Shown piece by piece: positions 11,471-23,119 of a stretch of 64,000 nt of DNA. The notes under the pieces are model-generated. The model was not told the origin of the DNA and searched no databases. It was given only the letters and a program-made list of their open reading frames with translations. The stretch lies in assembly GCA_024364735.1 (NCBI GenBank), contig JAGFNQ010001188.1, positions 318,607 through 382,606 on the forward strand. Direction: 5' to 3'. Origin of the DNA: Boesenbergia rotunda (taxonomy: Eukaryota > Streptophyta > Magnoliopsida > Zingiberales > Zingiberaceae). A program made the position numbers and the translations under genes. Positions within the stretch are counted from its first letter, which is position 1; each line of letters opens with the position of its first letter.

Positions 11471-11982
11471 GTTTATATTTTTAATAATAAAAATTATTTA
11501 TTTAATAAGATATATGGTACTTTTTAAAATATATCAACAAAGATAATAAATTCATAAATAATATTACTAAATCAAACAAACTTAAACAATTTAAATTTTT
11601 TAATGATTTTAATTGAATTTTTTTTAATGATAAATTTTGGTAAGTTGATTGAATTTTAACTTTTATTGAATCAAAAGAATTTCATAGAGTATAGACTTTT
11701 TTACAAAATTTTTATGAACATTTGTAAATTTTTTTATGAAAATTTATGGATTTAGTAATTTAATAATATCTTTAAAAATAAATAAGAATGAATGATAATC
11801 AATTTATAAAAATTAAATTTTTAATTATTAGATTCAATTAAATATAAACAATTAATTACCCAATACTTTTTGAATGATAAATAATAACTTATTTATTAAT
11901 ATCAAATATTCAGATAATAAAAAATACTGAAAATTGTGATATATTTTCAATAGTGTCTTACGCGAAAGAAAAATCTAATAAA
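11471..11982. other. AT-rich intergenic DNA
   Basis: Very AT-rich sequence with no open frame of note. I see no recognisable gene or element. Confidence 0.5.
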
Positions 11983-12216
11983 TTAGGGGGCATTTGGTTT
12001 GTATTTTCTTGTCTGTTTTCCATTTTCATTTTCTATAAAAAATGTGATTTTCTAGAAAACATGTTTGGTTTGCATTTTCCAGCTTCGTTTTCTAAAAAAA
12101 AACATAGCGTTTTCTGGAAAACTGGAGAATGAAAAAAAGTCATTTTTCAGAAAATTAGAAAATGCGATTTTCTGGAAAATGAAAATGGAAAATGACACAA
12201 ACCAAACGCCCCCTTA
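11983..12216. mobile_element. Tourist-like MITE (TSD TTA)
   Basis: The element is 11986-12213 (228 bp). It begins GGGGGCATTTGGTTTG and ends with the inverse CAAACCAAACGCCCCC. TTA is duplicated on both sides, the canonical PIF/Harbinger target. The inner sequence is also partly self-complementary (GAAAAT / ATTTTC runs). No coding capacity. Confidence 0.85.
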
Positions 12217-12286
12217 GTATTTCGATTTTCTTCCACTTCTAATATTCTTGTATTAGTGTCATGTCCTAGTCTAATCGAGTATTTTC

Positions 12287-13237
12287 TATTGAGTTAATCT
12301 ATAGTATATGGGATCATGTGTTTTGATGTTTAGGCAAAAGGTTTAAGTTAGGTTCACCCTTTTATTTGATATATGTATTTGAGTGTACATGTTTGCAGGA
12401 TACATATAGATTTAGCTTGACGACTTTGAGTCCGGTGAAGGATAAAGTATCTGAGGGACCGTGGACAAGACAGCAACGATAAACCGAGGGAAGCACACTT
12501 CGACGCATACGCAAAGGATAACATAGAAATGAGCCCCGGGCTTGTATGGATCTGAGGGACGACAGCTAAAGTGAAGAAGACTTAAAGGAAAGAGTCAAGA
12601 GTCAAGACTGCAATGGAGAGTCAAGTAAGTCGTGAGGGTTCAAGTGTGAGTGAATTATACTCGGGAAGAAAAACCCTAGGTTTAGGATTTTACCAGTCGA
12701 TTGCTATGGGATTAGTCGACTGGTTGAGGTCACAAAAAGATCAGTCAACTAATTTTCTGTACAGTTGACTGGTGTCCGTTGGATTCGAACGTTGGGTTGT
12801 AACATTCGAATTTGACAGCTATCCAGTCGACTGATAACGGTTGGATCAGCAACGAGCTCTATTTAAGACAATTCGGTTTGCTTGAGCAAGGTTGACGAAA
12901 TTGATCTTGGTAAATACCAATTAGTAGTCTAAGTGCTCAAGTATTCTTAGTGAGGTTGTGGCGAGGTTACTCCACCCACAAGGAGCTACACGAGCATAGT
13001 CGGAGGTTTTCCGGGGAATCATCTACCGACGGATAGGGATCGTCCATCTTACAAACTGTCGTGAAGTAGGAGCGTCATCTTCGAACCACGTAAACAATGA
13101 GTATTAGCAGTTTGTTTTCTTTGTTAGTTTAATTTGTTTTGTATTTTACTGTGCACTAACAAAGTGTGGGAAGAGAACCGCGAATTGAGTGGGTGATCAG
13201 CTATTCACCCCCTCTAGTTGAGTTATTCGTCCTAACA
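12287..13237 (+). repeat. 5' LTR of the old Copia-type element
   Basis: Begins TATTGAG (decayed from TGTTCAG as in the partner LTR) and ends CTAACA just before the primer site. It carries CAGTCGACTG-type palindromes, several mutated, near 12695-12835. Confidence 0.85.
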
Positions 13238-13239
13238 AT

Positions 13240-13252
13240 TGGTATCAGAGCC
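13240..13252 (+). promoter_or_regulatory. Primer-binding site (tRNA-Met type)
   Basis: TGGTATCAGAGCC lies two bases after the LTR end. Confidence 0.9.
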
Positions 13253-13339
13253 AAGTTCAGTCTTATTGGACTAACCACCAAAGGAACAAAGCGCTAGAGG
13301 AAGATAGAGGAAGAAGGATCTCCAGGATAGGATATTCAA

Positions 13340-14027
13340 ATCCCACGTTCATACAATCGAAATGATTTCGATTATTGGAAGTTATGGGTGAAGACATAGT
13401 TCGACATGAATTGGGAGATGATGATTGTCATCGAATAACTATTCGAAGTACCAAAAGACAAGTATGGGAAAAAGCTCCGTCTAAGATATTGGACCAAGAA
13501 GCAACAATCACAATCAAAGGCAATGAGAAAGTAATCTCAATTTTAAGTAATGTTTTGCCTAATGATGTAATGAGTCATGTAGGTAAATACAAGAATGTTC
13601 ATGAGCTATGGAGCAAAGTGATAGCTCTTCATGAGAATCCTACACAAGGATAAGAAGTGGAGGAGCCTAAGGAGAAGGGTTCATTGGTTCAAGAGGAGGA
13701 GAATGACCAATTGGATGAGGAAATGAGCTCAACATCCAAGGAGGGGAAAGAAAAAGAACAATCATCCACCTCCTCAAGTGAAGTGACACAAGAAGATGAG
13801 GAATAATCCACTTTATCAAAGGTTGAAGAAGAAGGCAACCTAGTGAGTACCTCCACCAAAGCAAAATCAAAAGATCACATCATTGCTTTGGATGCAATGA
13901 GAAAGGACACTATAAAGACAAGTGGTCATTGGATAAGAAGGAGGTAACCCCTAAACTCAAGTTAATTCATTTAAAATCTAATTTGAGTTGTCGGAAGAAG
14001 AAGGAGAAGAAGCATATTAGATGCTTT
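13340..14027 (+). pseudogene. Degenerate Copia-type gag
   Basis: A NDFDYWK motif near 13356-13376 starts a UBN2-type Gag related to the intact gag at 5.8-7.5 kb. The frame breaks right after this motif, continues in another frame to a stop at about 13651, and further in-frame stops follow. A zinc-knuckle-like stretch near 13880-13930 is also damaged. Homology ends at about 14027, where the nested element begins. Not functional. Confidence 0.7.
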
Positions 14028-14049
14028 TAGTACATACCTCACAATGGAT

Positions 14050-14582
14050 GACCACAAAGCATTCATTGGAAATGCTTTTAGTACATACCTCACAAGGTCG
14101 CGATTCTCGACTTTTTCATCAATCGAATGAAGCTCATTGAGGACTTCCTTGAACCGGCTATGGAGCTCACTTACCGTTTCATTCTCCTTCATAGAGAGAT
14201 TTTGAAGTTGGTTGAGGAACAAATCCCTCTTTGCGATTCTTGAGTCTCGGGTGCCCTCGTGAAGCTCAATGAGTTTGTTCCACAAGTCCTTTGCACTTGT
14301 GAAAGGACCAACCTTGATGAGTTGGTCTTTGTTCATGCCGCATTGTAGAGTGACAACCGCCTTCGCGTCGGCTTCATTTTTCCGAGTTTGTTCGGTAGTC
14401 CACCGCCATGATTCGAGTTCTTTGCCTTCATCATCCTTAGGAGGGGTGAATCCCTCCTTCACTGCGAACCAAGTATTGATGTCCATCTTCAAGTAATACT
14501 CCATCTTTGATCTCCAATATTGAAAATCAGTGCCATCAAAGAAAGGAGGTTGGGTGGTGAAAAATCCTTCTCTCAACGCCAT
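14050..14582 (-). pseudogene. Truncated Gag of Sire-like Copia element
   Basis: Starts at the ATG at 14582. The first ~180 codons are intact and show the Gag N-terminal and UBN2 region (motifs FDGTDFQYW, DLWNKLIELHEG, VSELHSRFKEVLNEL). The frame then runs into a short duplication of VRYVLKA and ends. The zinc knuckle and all of pol are missing. Close in sequence to the Gag at 63.2-64.0 kb, so probably the same lineage. Confidence 0.75.
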
Positions 14583-15663
14583 CTTGTTGATAACTCTCGG
14601 ATGTTAAGCGTGAACAGAGCTCCAAGCTCTGATACCACTTGTTGGAACCCGGATGGCTAGAGAGGGGGGGGGTGAATATAGACAATCACTTTGACCTTTG
14701 GCACTTATCAAATTTCTGCACTCAACCTTATCAGTAGCACAGCGGAAGAAACAAAGGAAACAAAACAGTGCAGAAAAGAGAACGAAAGCAAACAAACACA
14801 ACTAGCAAGATCGCTAACAAGGAGGGTTTATAAGGTTCGGGGATAACTTACCCCTACTCCTTGGCGTGCCCTTAAGGTGGGTGATCCCTTGATCGTCGGC
14901 AGATCAAGCCCCGGTTATCACCGGATAGAAAGCAACATCCTTCTCGGTGGAGAAACCTCTCCACAGCGTTTCAATCACAGATTTAAGTTTAAGCACAAAG
15001 AAACAACAAGAATGATCTTACTCAAACACTTAGCAAGGACAAGAACACAGCAAGCTTTCCTGAGCTCCACCCAGCGGCGATCTCACGCAAGAAACCCTTC
15101 CTCGTGTCTTCCCGTTGTCGGACTCCAAGCCTCTTGTTCTCTCCTTCAAGCGCTCAAGTAATGGATGATTGCTTCTCGATTGCAGTAGCTTGCTCAAGGT
15201 GATGATACTTCAGAATGCACAAGCTAGATGTGGAGAACACAAAGGCGCAGCAAGAACTTAGTTCGCAAACTCTAGAAATCTTTTTAACGAAGCCTTCTTC
15301 CGCCCTTTTGTTTCTCCACTCAGCACCAGGTGACAGCATCTCCTGCAGCCTCCAGCTGCTTCCCTGCCAACGCCAGCTACCACTGAGCCCTCCCTGGACT
15401 TTCTGAGCTCCCCTCAGCCAAGCTCCAGTCGGCAGCTCCGGTCTGCAGCTCCAGCCGTTGCAACCTGAGATGGAAAACGGACAAACCTGCTCCAAGGAAA
15501 GCCTCCATTGACTTCTCCTTGAGTGTTTGAATCCTCCCCTGTCACCTGCAGCTTAATCAAAGTGTTAGAGCAGCATATCACACAGTAAATCAAGTATCAG
15601 ATGTAAGCAGCAGAGAATCGGATACGGTCAAGCGCGATCAGAGCGTCTGACAGTGCAATTTGA

Positions 15664-16270
15664 ATTAAGGTGATCGGTCACCGGACCGATCGGAGAGCCT
15701 CCTGATCGGTCACCAGACCGATCAGGCTGGGTCCAGACCGATCAGGCTCCGTCCTGATCGGTCCCCAACGCTTAATTAGAAATCGCGATTTCTTTGGGAC
15801 TCTCCTGGATCGATCACCAGACTGATCCCAGGTTGTGGATCGATCACCCGACCGATCCACCCCTTTATCGGGCGATTTCTGAGCTTCGCAGTCCAGACCT
15901 CCTGATCGATCACCGGACCGATCAGGCAACCTCCTAATCAGTCACCAGACCGATCAGGTCGTGACCAGACCGATCAGGCTCCGTCCTGATCGATCATAGA
16001 GAGGAACCTGCGACGCGGGATCGTTCTCCAGAACGATCTGCACAATGATCATGATCGGTCACCAGACCGATCAGGAGCAGATCAGCAAGGGAACTCAACC
16101 TCACTATTTGCTCCCTGATCGGTCACCAGACCGATCAGAAGCCAAGCAATGGGTGAAACACATACTCCCTGATCGGTCACCAGACCGATCAGTCATCGCT
16201 GGATCGGTCACCAGACCGATCCACGAAGGAGCACCGTGCCAACTCCCTGATCGGTCACCAGACCGATCCA
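15664..16270. repeat. Cluster of GATCGGTC-ACCA-GACCGATC hairpin units
   Basis: At least eight full or slightly altered copies, each an 8-bp stem with the 4-base loop ACCA, spaced irregularly by 20-90 bp within the LTR. Confidence 0.85.
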
Positions 16271-16284
16271 GGGGCTCCAACCTA

Positions 16285-16700
16285 GCCCTCCAAGCTAGGG
16301 TTTCATCCACCTTAGCCCTCCAAGCTAAGGATTTTTCACCTAACCCTCCAAGTTGGGAATTTACACCTAACCCTCCAAGTTATGACTTTTCACCTATCCC
16401 TCCAAGCTAGGACTTTTCACCCAACTCTTCCGGATTAGGACTTTTCAAACCTGGCCCTTCAAGCTAGGACCTGACCCTCCAAGCCAGGACTTTTTCACCT
16501 AATTCTCCAAGATGGGAATTTGCACCTAACCCTCCAAGTTAGGACTTTTCACCTAGCCCTCCAAGCTAGGACTTTTCACCCACCTCTTCTGAATTAGGAC
16601 TTTTCACACACCTAGCCCTCCAAGCTAGGATTTTCAACACCTAACCCTCCAGGTTAGGATTTTCCAACACCTAGCCCTCCAAGCTAGGATTTTCCATACC
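16285..16700. repeat. Tandem CCTAACCCTCCAAGTTAGG units
   Basis: Around fifteen imperfect repeats, each pairing CCTA(A/G)CCCTCCAAG with its partial complement (A)(G/A)CTAGG or AGTTAGG. The same unit appears at 55875-56090 and, in short form, at 3880-3950. Confidence 0.8.
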
Positions 16701-16802
16701 ATGTCTGATCCCCGATCAGGACTTAATCATAATCAATAATCATCCACCTAAACTAAAATCGGTGTCAACACCAAAACAACAATCAGGGCCAGACTGCATC
16801 AA

Positions 16803-17773
16803 CACCATAGAGTGTGCCAAAGGGTTTGGAGACGGATTTGAGTCTCAAACCTTAGGGATTTGACACATGTGATTTGAGTTTCATACATGAAAATATGACA
16901 TCGGGATCATATTGCATGACAATTGATTTTTGGTGTATAGATGTCATATAAACCAATGCTAAGGATGCATTATGGTTTGGTATGGGTAGATACATCAAGA
17001 GGAAGTCAAAACTATGACTTTAGGTCAAAGTTCAATTGAACCATTAGCTAGTTTTGGATTTTGTGTCAATCATGGGATCCGAGATATGTACATTTTTAAA
17101 TGTCTTTTTCCTAAGTAGACACGGGTTTGTAAAATTTCTTATGCATTTCTGAAATTGGGTTTAGAAATGCTGAAAGGCTTATTTTAGGGTGCCAGACGAC
17201 TGGTGTAGAAGGGTAGATGACTGGTAACAGTGTGTTTCTAGAGTGAGAAAACTACTAGAAGATTTTTCGATAGGGATCAATCGACTGGTAACTCTCTCAG
17301 TCGACTGATACATGCTGAAACTGTTTTTAGCAAAGTCGAAGAGTATCCTAATGATGTCAAACATGTGTATAATCTTATGGATAGTTATTACATAATATTT
17401 ATAATCATTAGAGGTTATAGAGTCAAACAATTGGAATATTATTGGAGCTTTTTTATGTATGACAAAGAAGGAGAATTAAGGTTTAATTGCTAAAACCTTA
17501 TGTACTTTACAAGAAATCTTAGTTCAAGGGGGAGCTTAAGTGAAGGGGGATCATTGTTGCTCATGTATTGGCAAAGGGGGAACCTTGTGAGAGGTTCTTA
17601 AAATGCCCTTGGTAAGTCCAAGTGTAAAGGGAACCTTGGATATATTCTTAAAAAGTCATTCATACAAATCCTAACTTAATGGGGAGTGTAGGTGTAGGGA
17701 GAGTTTTGTGATGGTTCTATACATTGGTTGCATTTGCATTATGTGTTGGTGTATGCATTGGCGGTGTAAGTCC
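16803..17773 (+). other. 3' internal region of the old Copia-type element
   Basis: No open frame of note. The sequence resembles, in the opposite orientation, the non-coding region of the gag-only element (for example the TTTGACACATG-type stretch), with decayed AGTCGACTG units near 17275-17310. It is interrupted by the solo LTR and resumes at 18818-18924 with the purine tract. Confidence 0.55.
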
Positions 17774-18822
17774 TGTAGGATCGGGTTGGTCCGGCTAGAG
17801 GGGGGTGAATAGACGGTTAAGAAATAAAACAAGAGGGCACTCGTCTTTAAGAAAAACTTGGTTGCAACTTGGTCGTTGCTTCCAAGACGGTTAACGCTCA
17901 ATCAGAAAATCTCCTTGTGGCGGAGAAGCCTTACAACTGAAGCACACTTAGACTTAAAGAAATTACAGAAAGAATTGAATTGAATGAATCTTACCTCTAA
18001 ATCTCTAAGCCTATTTATAGTACAGGATGGATAAACTTTAATTAAAAATAAATAACTATTTATCCTTTTCCAACGTTTATCTTTTCCAACGTTTATCTTT
18101 CGCAGCTTGACTTTTGAACGTTGCTTCTTTTGACCGTTGCCGATTAATTGATAGCTGAATGTTGCCATCCACTTCCGTTTGAATCGGCTAAGCTTCCGAT
18201 TAAATCAACTGTAGCCATTCAAAGCCATGCACTTCCGTTTGAATCCGATTGCTTGCCTCCACTTGTAAGAAGCACAAATAAAAAAGCTTTAATTAAAAGA
18301 ACGTTCAAAGCTTTAATAAAACAAAATCAAAAGAACGTTAAATTGAAACTTTAATTAAAATAATAAAGTTTCAATTTTCAAATAATTGAAACGTTCAAAG
18401 CTTTAATTAAAATAATTAATGTTTTAATATAATTAAAACTTTATTATTTTAATAGCAAGTCAAATGTTGACTTTTTGTCAAACCGTCGATTGGGTGATTT
18501 CCGGCCAACCGGAGTTAGCTTCACCCGAACCCGACTCTGGCCTTTTGCCCCTCGAACGTGCTTCCGCCAGGCTTCTCGTCTCTCGGACGTCGCACACGTC
18601 CTTCTCGTTCCACCGGCGTACTCTTCCGCAGCTTCCGCGTCCCTCGGATTGCACCGAGCCCGTCGGCTCGCTTTCCCGCGCAATCCTTCTCGTCCGCCAC
18701 GTCTTACGCTCGACTTCCTCCGTACCTAAGCTCTTGCACACTTAGCAGAGGGATTAAAACCAACAGGACCTAACCTAACTTGGTTGATCACATCAAAACC
18801 AACCGGGGGCACCAACAAGTCC
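17769..18822 (-). mobile_element. Solo LTR (TSD AGTCC)
   Basis: The LTR is 17774-18817 (1044 bp), beginning TGTAGGATC and ending CACCAACA, flanked by the perfect 5-bp duplication AGTCC. There is no internal sequence, so it is the product of LTR-LTR recombination. The start (GGCTAGAGGGG..TGAATAG) resembles the minus-oriented LTRs elsewhere here, hence the strand. GC-rich stretches at 18480-18730 give overlapping open frames that are not genes. Confidence 0.88.
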
Positions 18823-18924
18823 AAGGTGTACCGTTGGCAACGTAAGTCCAAATGTTTATTATTGTGATTTACTATATGTTTTTCCTAACTTAAATGTATT
18901 GTCAAACATCAAAAAGGGAGAGAT

Positions 18925-19882
18925 TGTTCAGGCAATCTATGGTTCGTGGAACCATGTGTTTTGATGTTTGGGTAAAGAGTTTAAATTAAGTTTATCCTTG
19001 TATTTGATATGTGTATTTGAGTGTGTAGGTTTGCAGGATACACATAGATTTAGCTTGACGGCTTCGGATCCGGTAAAGGATGGAGCATCCGAGGGACCAT
19101 GGATAAGGCAGCAACGATGAGCCAAGGGAAGCGCACTTCGATGCATACGCAAAGGATGTCATAGAGACGAGTCGCGAGCTTGTATGTATCTGAGGGATGA
19201 GAGCCAAAGCAAAAAAAGACTTGAAGACAAAAGTCAAGGCTGCAAAGGAGAGTCAAGTGAGTCATGAGGGTCCAAGTGCAAGTGAACTATACTCGGGAAG
19301 GAAAACTCTAGGTTTAGGGTTTTACCAGTTGACTGGTATGGGATCAGTCGACTGGTTGAGGTAACAAAATGATCATTTGACTGATCTTCTGTGCAGTCGA
19401 CTGGTGTCGGCTGAATTCGAACGTTGGGCTATAACCCTCAAATTCGACAGCTGTCAGTCGACTGGTGTTGGAATCAATCGACTGGTAACGATTGGATTAG
19501 TAACGAGCTCTATTTAAGAGAGATCGGTTTGCTTGAGCAAGGTTGATGAAATTGGTCTTGATAAAAGGCTAATTAATAGTCTAAGTGCTCAAGTGTTATT
19601 GGTGCGATTATGATGAGGTTTCTCTACCCATAAGGAGCTACATGAGCATAGCTGGAGGTTTTCCGGGGAGTCATCCACCGATGGATTGGGATCGTCCACC
19701 TTACGGACTGCCGTGGAGTAGGAGCGTCATCTCCGAAGCACGTAAGCGATAAGTATTAGCGGTTTATTTTCTTAGTTTAATTTGTTTTGTATTCCGTTAT
19801 ACGTTAACAAAGTGTAGGAAGAGAACCGTGAGTTGAGGTGATCGACTATTCACCCCCTCTAGTCAGGCCATTCATCATAACA
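18925..19882 (+). repeat. 3' LTR of the old Copia-type element
   Basis: Begins TGTTCAGG after the purine tract AAAAAGGGAGAGAT and ends CATAACA. Partner of 12287-13237. AGTCGACTGG palindromes lie at about 19327-19490. Confidence 0.85.
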
Positions 19883-19887
19883 TTTTC

Positions 19888-21172
19888 ATGTAGCAGTTCC
19901 ATTTCCAACTACAATTCTTAGATCTTCATAATCCTCAAAAGTATTTGTTCCATTATGTCTATGTTTCGAGTGAGATTGCAAAGAATAAAAAATAACCAAT
20001 ATTAAAATCAATTAAAATTCTAATCATAAATGTAAATTTTATTATTTTAAATAGAAATATTAACCTTAAAATAATCCTCCTATATTTATGGGAGAGCTAT
20101 GAATTTCTTCATGATCTCATCTAGAATTAGGCATAATTTTTTCACTTGTTAGCTTGATGATTTCTTCATTATCTCATTAATAAACAAAAAAAAAATGACC
20201 GACACATGACTTTTAAATATTTTATCATAATAATTTAAAATTTTTATGAAAAACATATCTTTTAAAGTTGACAGTGAGAATCCGAATTGTATAGTATTCT
20301 GGCGAGAAATGAATGTCTCATCTTGTAAGAGAAGAAAGAGAGGAAGAAAAATGACGATCGCGATGACCAACGGTGGCATGAGAGAATAAGAAAGAGAGAA
20401 AGAAACCGAAAGATAGTGAGGATGTCAAAGGAATCAGGAAAGGAAGATGAAAAGAAAGAATAAAGCCGACAGTATAAATTGATTGATGAGACGTCGCCGG
20501 CCTTCACTGGCGACAACTACTAGGAAGGGATGGCGATAGAATTCTATTGCAAGTAAGCGTGTGAGAGGTTAGAACGTCAAAGAGGTGAGAAAAAAAAATA
20601 AGAAAGAGACGGGTTAAAAGTCTATAGAAATTTGAAGGATGAGTAGATGATTTTTAATATTGTACCAAGTGTTAAAGTTTGTACCCAAAGAATTTTTAAA
20701 AAAAAACTATAAAAATCTATTGAAAGTTTGATACCAAAAGATTTTAATAGAGTTTTAAAAAGCAAATACCACGTGACTTTTTAAAACTCTATAAAAATCT
20801 AATTTGGATACCAATAGATTTTTATAGAGTTTATAAAAGTCTAGATTGAATATATACCTAGACTTTTACAATCTAACAATGTCATTGAAAGTAATTATAA
20901 GTCCAAGATTGAATACACCCCTCTTAAACAACTCAAAATTTTTACAAACCTAAACAACACTTATTATTTGAATTAAGAGTTGAAAATGATTTCATATGAT
21001 CACAATTTTATTGAACAGTGATATTATTCTAAAATCTTAAGGTTCCAATCACAATCTCGGTAGACCTTTTCTGGTACTTTGGACAACAATGTGAGAGCAT
21101 GATACAAACAGTCGATAACAATTTCTAGTAAAACGGATGCTTAGTCATTACTTATCTTGCAAAATAATAAAA
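19888..21172. other. 3' flank of the DsbA-like gene
   Basis: AT-rich sequence with no convincing gene. 20620-20900 has repeated TTTTTATAGA / TCTATAAAAA stretches that may be a decayed MITE. The short open frames near 20150-20520 have no recognisable features. Confidence 0.45.
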
Positions 21173-23079
21173 TCATTGTCGCGAACCATCATCTGCAGCT
21201 GCTTGAAATGCTCGCAAGAACACCTCAGGAGGCTGCCCACCGCTGATCTTGTATTTTTCATTAATCTGATAGAAAAAGAATATCATTTTAAAAGAGATAA
21301 TCCAAAATATTGTAAAGGAAATAAGGCACTAGGATAAAACAAATCACCACAAAGTGGGGAACTCCATTGATGCGAGAAGAATACTTTTCAAGCTCTTCAT
21401 TGACCTTTCAATGGCAGAAAACGAAGATAAAACTCTTTGAAGTTGTTAGAAACAAGAATTTTGAAAAGAATGAAGACGAATTTTGTTTTTTTTTTTTTGT
21501 TTTGTTTTTGTAATAACAAGTAACAACCTCTTCTATCCCTTTTGTTGGGTCTTGGAGCAATTCTGCAGCTCCTTCCTATGCCAACCTTCTGAGCAGCATC
21601 CAAGAGAACTTTCCTGTATTTATTTCAAGATTTCATAAGCCAAATTTCGAACAAAGACATGAAAATTTGATAGGATGAATTCGAACCGATCAGTGTAATC
21701 GTATATTTCTTCTAGCTGTACAACTAGCATGGTTAGAGATTTGGAAAAGTAATAAGTGTTTGCACTAGAGGGAGAAATATCCACGCTCATCTCAATGGTA
21801 AGAAACACTACAATTTCATTCCAAAATCTGTGCAAAACGAGCAATCAGTATAAAAATATTTCAAACTATGCAAAAGACTGGAACTTATGTAGCACATGAA
21901 TTACTTTTGATGATACTCATCTGTGTATGAAACCTAATAGGAATATCTATAAGGAGTCATAGCCCTATCGAATTATTTTCATCTCAGTTAGCTCAACACC
22001 ATTGGTGCCGCAAAGTAAAGCTCAGTGAAATAAAGGTTGGTGTATCTAAAAAAAAAAAAAGCGCCATAGGAATGCAGAAGCAGCTGAGGTTGGCGTATCT
22101 ACCTCAGTTCATGTTTAAGCAACTCGATCATAATTATTCCTAATTAAGCTTGTTTTAAGATGCAAAGTCAACGATAGCAAAGCCATCAACAGGAATGCAG
22201 AAGCTTATAACCCTTGTTGACTAGATTTATCAGATTTCAACAGGCATATGAAAAGAACGAAAGGATGACTATTTTCCAATAACTCAGAAGAATTCTTACC
22301 GATCTCCAATATACTTTCCCTGACAGAAGTAGTTGAGGAACAACTCCTCTACAAGGGCATTTTGTTTATCATAACCTTGGCTTGCAGAAAATGTTATAAG
22401 CCTGTGACTGTCCAGTGTACTTCCCCTGAGTCACCCCATGAATGCGTTAACATTCTTTACACTTAATTACAAGGTTTTATATGTTGTTCACTTACGTTAA
22501 CCCAGAGGTATCATACTCAAATCCAAGGCTATTAAATATCTGCAAAACAAAACATATATATGCCTCAAGAAGTTTTTGATCAGTCAGATATTAGACTAAA
22601 ATTCACAACATAACTACAAAAAGGACCTTTGTCATCCTAGACATCATCGCCTCATATTGTGAAGCTCCAAACTTCTGTTTATATAAGTCTGTCTTGTTAA
22701 TTCCTTCTTTGGGCGCATTAGGGTCGAGAAAAAATGGATGCCATCGAACCTAGAGGTGAATAAAAGGGATCATGGAAGGAAAAGGTTACTTGAAATGATA
22801 AAGAAGATTTTTATCAACAAAAAGGAAAACCTCGAAGTTAAATTGATCTTTTGCTGAATCTATGGCCTTTTGAAGGTTCTGTTTTCCAACAAAACACCAT
22901 GGGCAGACAGTGTCGGAACTAACATCTATACTGATAAGCTTCTTTTCACCCGTTGAATGTGCCATGGATCTGATAGAACTGTATGTTTGACAAAGTGATT
23001 AGAAAAAAAATATATCAGTTTCAAATTTTTATTCGAGGTTTGTAAATTAAAAGGGGATATATATACATAGAGAGAGACA

Positions 23080-23085
23080 GTGTGA

Positions 23086-23119
<34 letters not shown>
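23080..23119. repeat. (GT)n(GA)n microsatellite
   Basis: Alternating GT then GA dinucleotides in the 5'-leader intron of the DsbA-like gene. Confidence 0.9.

Larger units (their letters stand above)
14028..16802 (-). mobile_element. Truncated Sire-like Copia element nested in the older element
   Basis: In minus orientation it comprises a complete 5' LTR (14640-16802), primer site (14625-14637) and the first part of gag (14582 down to about 14050). Everything downstream of gag is missing. The junction with the host element carries a 24-bp direct repeat (14022-14045 and 14073-14096), suggesting an end-joining event and not a normal integration. The Gag resembles that of the large element at the end of the window. 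Confidence 0.7.
14640..16802 (-). repeat. 2.16-kb LTR with two internal repeat arrays
   Basis: The plus strand begins TGTTGGAACC and ends GCATCAACA; a primer site adjoins the left end. It contains an array of near-palindromes GATCGGTC-ACCA-GACCGATC (15664-16270) and an array of 22-27-bp units of the type CACCTAACCCTCCAAGTTAGG (16285-16700). The right boundary is inferred from the TG...CA rule, without a partner LTR to confirm it. Confidence 0.65.
12282..19887 (+). mobile_element. Old Copia-type LTR retrotransposon with two nested insertions
   Basis: The element proper is 12287-19882, flanked by the 5-bp duplication TTTTC (12282-12286, 19883-19887). The LTRs are 951 and 958 bp and visibly diverged, so it is much older than the element at 2.7-8.7 kb. 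A tRNA-Met primer site follows the left LTR and a purine tract (AAAAAGGGAGAGAT) precedes the right one, giving plus orientation. Only a broken gag is recognised. The interior is split by a truncated Sire-like element (14028-16802) and a solo LTR (17774-18817). Confidence 0.85.

Noticed and set aside
15664..16270. CRISPR array from regularly repeated palindromes
   Set aside because: The spacing is irregular, the unit lies in a plant LTR, and there is no cas gene; the host is a plant.
18444..18773. Overlapping open frames in both strands near 18.5 kb
   Set aside because: GC-rich part of a solo LTR; several frames are open at once and none has a recognisable domain.
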